From assembly GCA_937863915.1 (NCBI GenBank), contig CALMID010000131.1, forward strand, positions 1 to 8,937: a DNA stretch of 8,937 nucleotides, given 5' to 3'. This stretch comes from an uncultured Pseudomonas sp. (GTDB lineage: Bacteria; Pseudomonadota; Gammaproteobacteria; Pseudomonadales; Pseudomonadaceae). The translations under genes were made by a program, and so were the position numbers. Numbering within the stretch: the first letter of the stretch is position 1; the number at the start of each line of letters is the position of its first letter. The notes below the pieces were generated by a model. That model was given only the letters and a program-made list of their open reading frames with translations. It searched no databases and was not told where the DNA came from. Shown here piece after piece: positions 1 through 5,870 of the stretch.

Positions 1-611
1 CAGCCAACCGCCTGGGCGTCAATACCCTGCGCACCCTGGTGCTGGCTTCGGCGGTCACCGGGGCCTTCAAGACCGACTCCGGCTTCGACCTCAAGGCCTT
101 CTGGCTGCACAGTTTCAAGGTTGCCAGCCTGTGCCGGCTATTGGCCAAAAGCCGGGGCGTAGCCGCGGAAACCGCCTTTACCTGCGGCATGATGCACAAC
201 ATTGGTGAACTTTTGATTCAGACCGGCGTACCGGAAATTGCCGCCCGCCTCAATCGCAAGGGCGCCGGGGATGCCGCCGGCCGCGTGGCTCAGGAAACCT
301 TGCAGCTGGGCTTTGGCTTCCCCGAAGTCGGCGCCGAGCTGGCCAGGCGCTGGCAATTACCGGAAGTGATTCAGCAGGCCATCGCCCTGCAGACGCAGCC
401 CCACAAGGCCGGCGCGGACATGCCGCTGCCACGCCTGATGGCCCAGGCGGTGATGATTGCCGAGGCGATCGACCAGCATAACGGCGACCTGGAGGCCACC
501 AAGAACGAGCTGGACAGCCCGCTCTGCGAAGGTCTGGACATGGAGGACCTGTTCAGCAAGCTGCCCGAGGTGCTGGAAGCCGACAAAGCCTTCGCCGAAC
601 TGCTCAACTAG
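1..611 (+). CDS. HDOD-domain protein (5' end outside window)
   Basis: The reading frame is open from the window edge (first full codon at 3), so the GTG at 39 is an internal valine, not a start. The visible 202 residues are the C-terminal part. They begin with NRLGVNTLRTLVLASAV, typical of the HDOD core. Next come FWLHSFKVASLCRLLA, then CGMMHNIGELLI, the degenerate HD signature in which Asp is replaced by Asn, and then a helical tail. HDOD proteins belong to the HD superfamily but usually lack the full metal-binding set. They act in signalling, cell-cycle or motility control rather than as proven phosphodiesterases. The stop TAG lies 5 bp from the dinG stop on the other strand, with no clear terminator between. 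The family is clear; the specific role cannot be told, and any N-terminal domain is not visible. Confidence 0.9.
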   Translation, partial: ANRLGVNTLRTLVLASAVTGAFKTDSGFDLKAFWLHSFKVASLCRLLAKSRGVAAETAFTCGMMHNIGELLIQTGVPEIAARLNRKGAGDAAGRVAQETLQLGFGFPEVGAELARRWQLPEVIQQAIALQTQPHKAGADMPLPRLMAQAVMIAEAIDQHNGDLEATKNELDSPLCEGLDMEDLFSKLPEVLEADKAFAELLN

Positions 612-616
612 CCCGT

Positions 617-2761
617 TCAGGCAATCTCGCGACGAAACGGCGGCAGGGCATTGAGGATGGCCTTGCCGTACCGCTGAGTCACCACCCGGCGATCGAGCAG
701 GGTGATGATGCCGCGATCCTCCTCGGTCCGCAGCAGCCGGCCGCAGGCCTGCACCAGACGCAACGAGGCATCCGGCACGGCAATTTCCATGAAGGGATTG
801 CCGCCACGGGCCTCGATCCATTCCGACAGGGCCGCTTCCACCGGATCATCCGGCACGGCAAAGGGGATCTTGGCGATGACAACGTGCTCGCAATAGGCAC
901 CCGGCAGGTCGACGCCCTCGGCAAAACTGGCCAGGCCGAACAGCACGCTCGCCTCGCCGTCGTCGACCCTGGATTTGTGCTTGTTCAGGGTTTCCTGCTT
1001 GGACAGATTGCCCTGGATCAGCACCCGTTTGCGCCAGTCGCGCGGCAGGCCATCGAAGACTTCCTGCATCTGCTTGCGCGAGGCGAACAGCACCAGACTG
1101 CCGCGCTCGCCATCGACCAGATTGGGCAGCTCGCGGATGATTGCCGCCGTGTGCGCCACCGCATCACGCGGATCTGCCTTGAGATCGGGCACGCGCAGTA
1201 CGCCAGCATCGGCATGCATGAACGGACTCGGCACCACGGCGGTCACCGCCGAACGCGGTAGCCCCGCGCGCATGCGGAAACGCTCGAAGCTGTTCAGCGC
1301 GGTCAGGGTAGCCGAGGTCACCAGGGCGCCGTAGGCCACATTCCACAGGTTGCGGCGCAACGTCTCGGCGGCGAGGATCGGGCTGGCATTGACCTCGATA
1401 TCAAACAGCGCGCCGCTGTCGGCCAGGGTCAGCCAGCGTGCCATCGGCGGGCTGTCCTCCGGGTCCTCGGCGGTAAAGGCCAGCCACAGGTCCCAGTTAC
1501 CCTGGGCGCGCGACAACAGGCTGCCGAACAACGGATACCACTCCTCGGCCTGGTGGCTGGCGATGCCGACGCCGGCCTCGCCATCCATCGCCTGCTTGAG
1601 CAATTCGGCCAGGCGGGTGAACAGGTCGGTCAGCTTGGCAAAACCCTTCTTCAGCTCGATACCCATCTCGCGCAGGTGCTCGGGCACCACACCCGCCGGA
1701 AAACGGTGCCGTGGACGCTCGCGCCCCTCCATATCCTCGCCAGCGCGGAAGTCGGCCAACTCCTCGCAGGCACCGAACATGAACTGCTGCTGACTACGCA
1801 GCTCGCGGGCCAGCTCCGGCACTTGCTCGACCAGACGCCCCAGCTCGCCGGGCATGGGATGCTGGGCCAGCAGCTTGCTCAGGTTCTTGTCGATCTGCGC
1901 CAGCCAGTCGGCGGTAGCGCGCAGGCGGGTGTAATGGGCGAAATGGCCGATGGCCTTGTCCGGCAGGTGATGACCTTCGTCGAACACATAGAGTGTCTCG
2001 CGCGGATCGGGCAACACTGCACCGCCACCCAGGGCCAGGTCAGCCAGAACCATGTCGTGATTGGTGACAATCACGTCGACCTTGGTCATGCCTTCGCGCG
2101 CCTTGTAGAAAGCGCACTGCTGGAAATTGGGACAATGGCGGTTGGTGCACTGACTATGGTCGGTGGTCAGGCGCGCCCAGTCCTCGTCCTCGACGGCCTC
2201 AGGCCAGGCATCGCGGTCGCCGTCCCAGCGGTTACCGGCCAAACGCTCGATCATGCTGTTGAACAGCTTCTGGCTGCGCTCGTCGACGTCAATGCGAAAG
2301 CCTTCATCGGCAAACAGCTGGGCGGTGGCACTCTGCGCCTGCCCTTCCTGCAACAGCGCATCGAGCTTGGACAGGCACAGGTAGCGACCACGCCCCTTGG
2401 CCAGGGCGAAGCTGAAGCTGAGCCCACTGTTGCGCAGCAGGTCCGGCAGATCCTTGTGGACGATCTGCTCCTGCAGCGCCACGGTTGCGGTGGCAATCAC
2501 CAGTCGTTTACCGGCGGCCTTGGCTGCCGGAATCGCGGCCAGGCTGTAGGCCACGGTCTTGCCGGTGCCGGTACCGGCTTCAACCGCCACCACAGCCGGA
2601 TCTCCTTCGCGATGACCTTCATCATCACAGCGAATACCGCCCAGGCCCTTAGCCACCTCGGCAATCATCAGGCGCTGGCCATAGCGGGGTTTGTGCCCCT
2701 TGGCCTCGAGAAAGCGAGTGTAGGCGCCCTGAATCTGGGCTTTGAGTTCGGCACTGAGCAT
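617..2761 (-). CDS. dinG: ATP-dependent DNA helicase DinG (XPD-like, 4Fe-4S)
   Basis: This is a superfamily 2, XPD/Rad3-like 5'-3' DNA helicase of 714 residues, close to the E. coli DinG length. The motifs run in order. Walker A AGTGTGKT is at 62-69. The iron-sulfur cluster cysteines are C129, C205, C210 and C216, in the spacing expected for the DinG/XPD cluster. The Walker B variant DEGH is at 261-264. Motif V (FAEGVDLPG) follows, and motif VI QACGRLLR is at 671-678. All key residues are present, so the enzyme should be active. Known DinG proteins unwind R-loops, D-loops and forked DNA and help resolve replication-transcription conflicts. The ATG at 2761 has no good Shine-Dalgarno, but no other in-frame start lies nearby and the N-terminus MLSAELKAQIQGAY looks native. 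The gene diverges from the CopD-type gene, and a LexA-like box lies 20-35 bases upstream of its ATG, fitting damage induction as in E. coli. Confidence 0.96.
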   Translation of the reverse strand: MLSAELKAQIQGAYTRFLEAKGHKPRYGQRLMIAEVAKGLGGIRCDDEGHREGDPAVVAVEAGTGTGKTVAYSLAAIPAAKAAGKRLVIATATVALQEQIVHKDLPDLLRNSGLSFSFALAKGRGRYLCLSKLDALLQEGQAQSATAQLFADEGFRIDVDERSQKLFNSMIERLAGNRWDGDRDAWPEAVEDEDWARLTTDHSQCTNRHCPNFQQCAFYKAREGMTKVDVIVTNHDMVLADLALGGGAVLPDPRETLYVFDEGHHLPDKAIGHFAHYTRLRATADWLAQIDKNLSKLLAQHPMPGELGRLVEQVPELARELRSQQQFMFGACEELADFRAGEDMEGRERPRHRFPAGVVPEHLREMGIELKKGFAKLTDLFTRLAELLKQAMDGEAGVGIASHQAEEWYPLFGSLLSRAQGNWDLWLAFTAEDPEDSPPMARWLTLADSGALFDIEVNASPILAAETLRRNLWNVAYGALVTSATLTALNSFERFRMRAGLPRSAVTAVVPSPFMHADAGVLRVPDLKADPRDAVAHTAAIIRELPNLVDGERGSLVLFASRKQMQEVFDGLPRDWRKRVLIQGNLSKQETLNKHKSRVDDGEASVLFGLASFAEGVDLPGAYCEHVVIAKIPFAVPDDPVEAALSEWIEARGGNPFMEIAVPDASLRLVQACGRLLRTEEDRGIITLLDRRVVTQRYGKAILNALPPFRREIA

Positions 2762-2780
2762 GGATCGGACAACGCAGGAG

Positions 2781-2796
2781 CTGGATAAATTCTCAG
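2781..2796. promoter_or_regulatory. Candidate LexA (SOS) operator between dinG and the CopD-type gene
   Basis: The site reads CTGGATAAATTCTCAG. It has the invariant CTG-N10-CAG core of gammaproteobacterial LexA boxes with an AT-rich centre, and by my count matches 12 of 16 positions of the idealised CTGTATAAATATACAG. It lies 20 bases upstream of the dinG ATG. It covers the proposed -35 of the CopD-type promoter and lies next to a possible extended -10 for dinG (TGATAAAGT on the minus strand, 2798-2806). E. coli dinG is LexA-repressed, and I recall that its P. aeruginosa counterpart and the divergent neighbour are SOS genes, but I cannot verify that here. Confidence 0.6.
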
Positions 2797-2819
2797 TACT
2801 TTATCAGGCCAGCTATGAT
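2790..2819 (+). promoter_or_regulatory. Predicted sigma-70 promoter of the CopD-type gene
   Basis: The -10 hexamer TATGAT (2814-2819) matches five of six consensus bases. A weaker -35, TTCTCA (2790-2795), lies 18 bases upstream. The -10 sits inside the palindrome GCTAT-G-ATAGC (2812-2822), so the minus strand also reads TATCAT there, but no convincing minus-strand -35 accompanies it. The -35 overlaps the LexA-like box, which would allow direct repression. Confidence 0.5.
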
Positions 2820-2851
2820 AGCGCCCCGTCTTTCCATCGCCGGAGTCCGTG

Positions 2852-3316
2852 ATGACGCCTTTCGCCCTGCTCTACGCCCTGCACGTCCTGGCCGCCCTCA
2901 TCTGGGTCGGCGGCATGTTCTTCGCCTGGATGATCCTGCGCCCCGCCGCCGTCGAGGTCCTGCAGGCACCCGAGCGTCTGCGCCTGTGGGCCTCGGTATT
3001 CCAGCGTTTCTTCCGCTGGGTATGGCTGGCCGTGCTGGTGCTGCCGATCAGCGGCGTGGGCTTGCTGCACCTGCGTTTTGCCGGTCTGGAAACCGCGCCA
3101 CGCTATGTGCAGATCATGATGGGCCTGTACCTGGCCATGCTCGCCCTGTTCCTGCGCGTACAACTGCTGCAACTGCCGGGCCTGCGCCAGGCGATTGCTG
3201 CCGAGAACTGGCCGGCCGGCGGTGAGGCGCTGGGAAAAATCCGCCGCCTGGTGGGTTTCAACCTGCTGCTCGGCCTGCTGCTGGTTGCTCTGGCCAGTGC
3301 CCGACCGACGTTCTGA
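2852..3316 (+). CDS. CopD-family small integral membrane protein
   Basis: A 154-residue inner-membrane protein with four predicted membrane helices, at about 3-28, 52-75, 86-110 and 132-150. Helix 1 carries LYALHVLAALIWVGGMFFA, the His-containing HxxxAxxWxGG-type signature seen in CopD-like and related four-helix membrane proteins. CopD proteins are linked to copper uptake, but this short stand-alone version has no neighbouring cop genes, and its substrate is unknown. I chose the ATG at 2852 because GGAG at 2842-2845 lies six bases upstream. An in-frame GTG directly before it (2849) would be only three bases from that site. The gene diverges from dinG across the LexA-like box, so co-induction with DNA damage is plausible. 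Its TGA abuts the TGA of the DUF1145 gene on the other strand. Confidence 0.8.
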   Translation: MTPFALLYALHVLAALIWVGGMFFAWMILRPAAVEVLQAPERLRLWASVFQRFFRWVWLAVLVLPISGVGLLHLRFAGLETAPRYVQIMMGLYLAMLALFLRVQLLQLPGLRQAIAAENWPAGGEALGKIRRLVGFNLLLGLLLVALASARPTF

Positions 3317-3592
3317 TCAGGCGGCGTCAAAGCCTTCTGTCGCTCGACTTGAAGCAGGCAGCTGCAAGGCGCCGAACAGCAAGACCAGCAGGCGCTGGCG
3401 CCAGGAGCCCGGCTGCCGCTTGAGCAACTGATGATGGATGGCCACAGACAGCAGGTTCAGCACCAGCATGGCAACGCCGCTCAACTGCAGCAGCCCGGCA
3501 AATGGCTGACTCACTGGGGCCAACAGGTTGGCCAGCACCAGCCCCCAGAACAGCAGCACAAGGGCGTGGGCCAGAACGCGTAACCACAGCAT
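3317..3592 (-). CDS. DUF1145 family small membrane protein
   Basis: A 91-residue hydrophobic protein with membrane segments at about 3-25, 32-52 and 65-80 and a short polar C-terminal tail. Its length and pattern (an FWGLVLANLLAP segment followed by a VLNLLSVAIHH segment) fit the DUF1145/YhhL family, whose function is unknown. The ATG at 3592 is favoured because GCGGAG lies seven bases upstream on the minus strand. An in-frame GTG five codons earlier (3607) would begin before that site and has none of its own. The gene follows the ompA-type lipoprotein genes on the same strand, but a strong hairpin (3659-3677) separates them, so it probably has its own weak promoter or depends on readthrough. 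Confidence 0.75.
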   Translation of the reverse strand: MLWLRVLAHALVLLFWGLVLANLLAPVSQPFAGLLQLSGVAMLVLNLLSVAIHHQLLKRQPGSWRQRLLVLLFGALQLPASSRATEGFDAA

Positions 3593-3658
3593 GTGTAATC
3601 TCCGCACAAGGGAGCCGCCACCATAGCCCTACCCCCTGCCAAACACCAGAAACGACAA

Positions 3659-3677
3659 GGGGCGCCTAAGCGCCCCC
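3659..3677 (-). terminator. Rho-independent terminator after the downstream OmpA-type lipoprotein gene
   Basis: Read on the minus strand, GGGGCGC-TTAG-GCGCCCC forms a 7-bp all-GC stem with a tetraloop, extendable by one G-U pair. It is followed by TTGTCGTTTCTGG, a moderately T-rich tract. It begins 18 bases past the TGA of the lipoprotein gene and is the clearest terminator in the window. Confidence 0.8.
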
Positions 3678-3695
3678 GATCGGTTAGTCCAACAC

Positions 3696-4427
3696 TCAAC
3701 GATCGACGAACAACTCCACCCGACGGTTCTGCGCCCGGCCGGCATCGGTCGAGTTATCCGCCGCTGGCTGGCTTTCGCCCTGCCCGGCAGCCGACAGTTT
3801 CTCGGCCGGCACACCGTGACTGGACAGATAGCTGACCACACTTTGCGCACGGCGCTCGGAAAGGCCCTGATTGTAGGCATCCGAACCGACGCTATCGGTA
3901 TGCCCGACTACCCGCACACTGACCAGACTGGCACTGGTCAGACGGCTGGCCACTTGATCCAGAACGGCCTGCGCGTTACCCGTCAATTCGGCCGAATTGA
4001 ACTCGAACAGCACGTTGCCCAGATCACTGAGCACAATGACTTCGTCCTGAGCGACTTCTGGTTCGGCTACGGGGCTGGGAGCAGGGTCATCCTTGTAGGG
4101 ACACCCGTTGGGGAAAACAGCAGAGCCTGCCGGCGTATCCGGACAACGGTCTCGGCGATCGTGCACGCCGTCGCGGTCCTGGTCGCCATCCTGCGCGTAG
4201 CAGATCAGACCGCCGACCAAGGCACCGGCAGCAGCGCCACCTCCGGCCCAGGCTGAGCTTTCTATAGCGCCCAATCCGCCGCCTACGGCACCGCCGATCA
4301 AGCTACAAATAGGCCAGTTCTGCTGATTGAGTGCCGCATCCCCCGTGCTGGAGGTTGAAACACAACCAGTGAGAACACTGCTGACCAAGAGAAGGGGTAG
4401 TGCAGCCTTTGAGAGTCTTGTTCTCAT
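3696..4427 (-). CDS. OmpA-family peptidoglycan-binding lipoprotein (downstream paralogue)
   Basis: A 243-residue outer-membrane lipoprotein. A signal peptide ends in the lipobox LTGC with lipidated C22, and V23 at +2 favours outer-membrane sorting. A glycine-zipper stretch (about 44-75) lies between C41 and C76. An acidic thrombospondin type 3-like, possibly calcium-binding loop (80-96) carries C95, and C109 follows. A Pro/Ala linker leads to the OmpA C-terminal domain (about 135-243). D178 (in HTDSVG) and R193 (in LSERRA) match the two residues that bind diaminopimelate in OmpA domains, and NRRVELF follows. It should tie the outer membrane to peptidoglycan. It lies 127 bp downstream of a paralogue with the same layout. 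AGGAG lies eight bases before the ATG but is buried in a strong hairpin (4436-4472). It resembles P. aeruginosa PA1041 as I remember it. Confidence 0.92.
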   Translation of the reverse strand: MRTRLSKAALPLLLVSSVLTGCVSTSSTGDAALNQQNWPICSLIGGAVGGGLGAIESSAWAGGGAAAGALVGGLICYAQDGDQDRDGVHDRRDRCPDTPAGSAVFPNGCPYKDDPAPSPVAEPEVAQDEVIVLSDLGNVLFEFNSAELTGNAQAVLDQVASRLTSASLVSVRVVGHTDSVGSDAYNQGLSERRAQSVVSYLSSHGVPAEKLSAAGQGESQPAADNSTDAGRAQNRRVELFVDR

Positions 4428-4435
4428 GGCGTGAT

Positions 4436-4472
4436 CTCCTGTGTCTCCGGTTAAGTCCCGGTGACACAGGAG
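4436..4472 (-). promoter_or_regulatory. Hairpin sequestering the ribosome binding site of the downstream OmpA gene
   Basis: On the minus strand, CTCCTGTGTC-A-CCGG, a seven-base loop GACTTAA, then CCGG-A-GACACAGGAG forms 10 plus 4 base pairs around one symmetric A-A mismatch. The last five bases, AGGAG, are the Shine-Dalgarno eight bases before the ATG at 4427, so the opposite arm is a perfect anti-Shine-Dalgarno. No T-run follows (ATCACGCC comes next), so it does not look like a terminator. Translation from a readthrough transcript should need the hairpin to be opened. A DNA-level role as an inverted-repeat operator is the main alternative. Confidence 0.7.
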
Positions 4473-4485
4473 TTAAGACCACACA

Positions 4486-4554
4486 CTGCAGGTCTACAAG
4501 ACAACCTGCAGACGGCCAGACCAGAGGTCATGGCCGCCGCAGGCTTGAAGCGGC
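4486..4554 (-). other. Series of three stem-loops in the ompA-ompA intergenic RNA
   Basis: Directly after the stop of the upstream OmpA gene, the minus strand reads three adjoining hairpins. The first is GCCGC/GCGGC with a nine-base loop (4536-4554). The second is GGCCA, bulged T, GACC-TCT-GGTC-TGGCC, nine pairs with one bulge (4514-4535). The third is CTGCAGGT/ACCTGCAG with a ten-base loop (4486-4511). The third is followed by TGTGTGGTCTT, a poor T-tract, so it could be a weak terminator or a processing or stability element. An alternative pairing, AGACC (4491-4495) with GGTCT (4476-4480), would compete with the third stem. Confidence 0.6.
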
Positions 4555-5244
4555 TTACGGACGAGCTTCGACTTCGGCTTCAACGCGACGGTTGATAGCA
4601 CGGCCTTCTTCAGTTGCGTTGTCGGCAACCGGACGGCTCTCGCCATAACCTACCGAGTTGAGGCGCTCGCCGCCCACGCCGTACTGGTTGACCAGTACGT
4701 CACGCACCGCACCGGCACGCTTCTCGGAGAGCGACTGGTTGTAGGCATCGGTACCCACGGAGTCGGTGTGACCTTCCACGGTAGCGGTGGTCTGCGGGTA
4801 CTGGCTCATGAAATCAGCCAGCGCCTTGATGTCAGCCTGGCTTTCCGGCTTGACCACAGCCTTGTCGAAGTCAAACTTCACGTCTAGCTCAACACGTACA
4901 GGCTCGGCGGCTTCAGCTACCGGAGCGGGCGCAGCCTCTTCCGTAACCGGGCAACCATCGGCATCGACCTTGGTGCCTTTCGGAGTGCCCGGGCACTTGT
5001 CGAGCTTGTTGACCACGCCGTCACCATCGGCATCGCCGTGGACCCAGCAATAGGCAGCACCGGTGATGGCGCCTACGCCCAGACCACCAGCGGCCCACTG
5101 GGCACTTTCGATAGCGCCCAAGGCAGCGCCGCCAACACCACCAACAGCGGCACAGGTCGGCCAGTCGCTTTCAACCAAACCGGCGCAACCACTCAAAAGG
5201 CCGCTAACCAGAATCAGGGGTACCGCAGTCCTCACCATGCTCAT
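4555..5244 (-). CDS. OmpA-family peptidoglycan-binding lipoprotein (upstream paralogue)
   Basis: A 229-residue outer-membrane lipoprotein with the same layout as its downstream neighbour. A signal peptide with lipobox LSGC gives lipidated C20, and A21 suits outer-membrane retention. A glycine-rich zipper (about 35-64) lies between C31 and C66. A thrombospondin type 3-like acidic loop (HGDADGDGVVNKLDKC, 69-84) is followed by C98, then an Ala/Pro/Glu linker (about 100-115). The OmpA C-terminal domain carries D161 (HTDSVG) and R176 (LSEKRA) for diaminopimelate binding, and ends INRRVEAEVEARP. The four non-lipid cysteines are at matching places in both paralogues and could form two periplasmic disulfides. 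The ATG at 5244 has GAGGAG eight bases upstream. A promoter at 5286-5315 drives it leftward, and the downstream paralogue is probably cotranscribed at least in part. Confidence 0.93.
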   Translation of the reverse strand: MSMVRTAVPLILVSGLLSGCAGLVESDWPTCAAVGGVGGAALGAIESAQWAAGGLGVGAITGAAYCWVHGDADGDGVVNKLDKCPGTPKGTKVDADGCPVTEEAAPAPVAEAAEPVRVELDVKFDFDKAVVKPESQADIKALADFMSQYPQTTATVEGHTDSVGTDAYNQSLSEKRAGAVRDVLVNQYGVGGERLNSVGYGESRPVADNATEEGRAINRRVEAEVEARP

Positions 5245-5261
5245 TGTCGACTCTCCTCGGT

Positions 5262-5281
5262 AAATCGGTTTATCCCGATTT
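5262..5281 (-). promoter_or_regulatory. Small 5' UTR stem-loop upstream of the first OmpA gene
   Basis: AAATCGG (5262-5268) and CCGATTT (5275-5281) form a 7-bp stem with a six-base loop. On the minus strand it would lie at the very start of the mRNA made from the predicted promoter at 5286-5315, just before the Shine-Dalgarno. It could stabilise the 5' end of an abundant lipoprotein mRNA, or be an operator. There is no direct evidence for either. Confidence 0.35.
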
Positions 5282-5308
5282 TGGAATTAAAGACGCTACT
5301 TTTAAAAT
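5281..5308 (+). promoter_or_regulatory. Predicted sigma-70 promoter of the DUF6231-type/YchJ pair
   Basis: TTGGAA (5281-5286) and TAAAAT (5303-5308, five of six consensus bases) are 16 bases apart. Transcription would start near 5315, about 57 bases before the ATG at 5372. This promoter occupies almost the same DNA as the leftward ompA promoter: its -35 touches the leftward -10. Confidence 0.5.
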
Positions 5309-5315
5309 CCGTCAA
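5286..5315 (-). promoter_or_regulatory. Predicted sigma-70 promoter of the OmpA lipoprotein genes
   Basis: On the minus strand, TTGACG (5315-5310) and TTTAAT (5291-5286) are separated by 18 bases. Each matches five of six consensus bases, and they lie in the most AT-rich part of the window. Transcription would begin near 5279, giving a leader of about 35 bases before the ATG at 5244. Confidence 0.6.
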
Positions 5316-5371
5316 ATCTAGTCAGTGCGACAGCACCACGTTAGGCTGCCGCATTGAATCAAGGGACGCCC

Positions 5372-5869
5372 ATGACTATCGCCATCTCTTCCCGTACGCC
5401 ACAACAAGCCCTGGCCGCCCTGCTGGATCGCTATCAGCCACGCAGTCTGCTGGTACTTGGCGCGAGTGAAATGCCTGCCGTACAAGCCTTTGTAGAGGCT
5501 CACCCCGATTGCCGTATTGATCAGAGTCAAACGGTGCCGCTTAGCCCTGAGTTGGCGGCCAAACGTTATGACCTGGCGCTGGTGGTCGACTGTTTGGAGC
5601 ACCTGCCCAAGCGCGAAGGCCTGGAACTGCTCGGCGGCATTCGCAACCTCAACAGCAATAGACTGGCGGTACTGGCCGACCTGGCAGCCTGCCACTGGCA
5701 GGAAACCGACTTCTTCGCTCTGGCGCTACAGACCAGCGAATGTTTCCAGCGCGAACAACAGACCCTGCATCTGTTTACCTACGACCTGCTCAGCTACAAG
5801 CAGGTGCCGGAGTGGCTGAACGCCAAGTTCTGGGCGAACCCGGAAAACTTCGGCAAGTACTGGTGGTGA
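5372..5869 (+). CDS. DUF6231-type protein; degenerate methyltransferase-like fold
   Basis: A 165-residue cytoplasmic protein of no known function that I associate with a Pseudomonas-centred family, DUF6231. I see a Rossmann-like pattern. RSLLVLGAS (24-32) resembles methyltransferase motif I with its glycine loop reduced. [19 protein letters not shown] (65-83) resembles the motif IV/post-motif IV segment of class I methyltransferases, including LEHLP. RLAVLAD (97-103) resembles the next strand. The Trp/Phe-rich C-terminus ends [10 protein letters not shown]. The missing GxGxG loop suggests weak or no S-adenosylmethionine binding, though that is inference. The ATG at 5372 has AAGGG six bases upstream. 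An in-frame TTG at 5354 has no good site. The stop is one base from the ychJ ATG, so the two are probably translationally coupled. Confidence 0.8.
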   Translation: MTIAISSRTPQQALAALLDRYQPRSLLVLGASEMPAVQAFVEAHPDCRIDQSQTVPLSPELAAKRYDLALVVDCLEHLPKREGLELLGGIRNLNSNRLAVLADLAACHWQETDFFALALQTSECFQREQQTLHLFTYDLLSYKQVPEWLNAKFWANPENFGKYWW

Positions 5870-5870
5870 G

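Noticed and set aside
1553..2788. 411-codon open frame on the plus strand opposite dinG
   Set aside because: It lies wholly antisense to a helicase with every expected motif. Its translation has no recognisable domain and reflects GC-rich codon bias.
3593..3658. Possible sigma-54 promoter upstream of the DUF1145 gene (TTGGCAG on the minus strand)
   Set aside because: At the required 10-base spacing the second element reads GG instead of the invariant GC, and the -12 region does not resemble TTGC.
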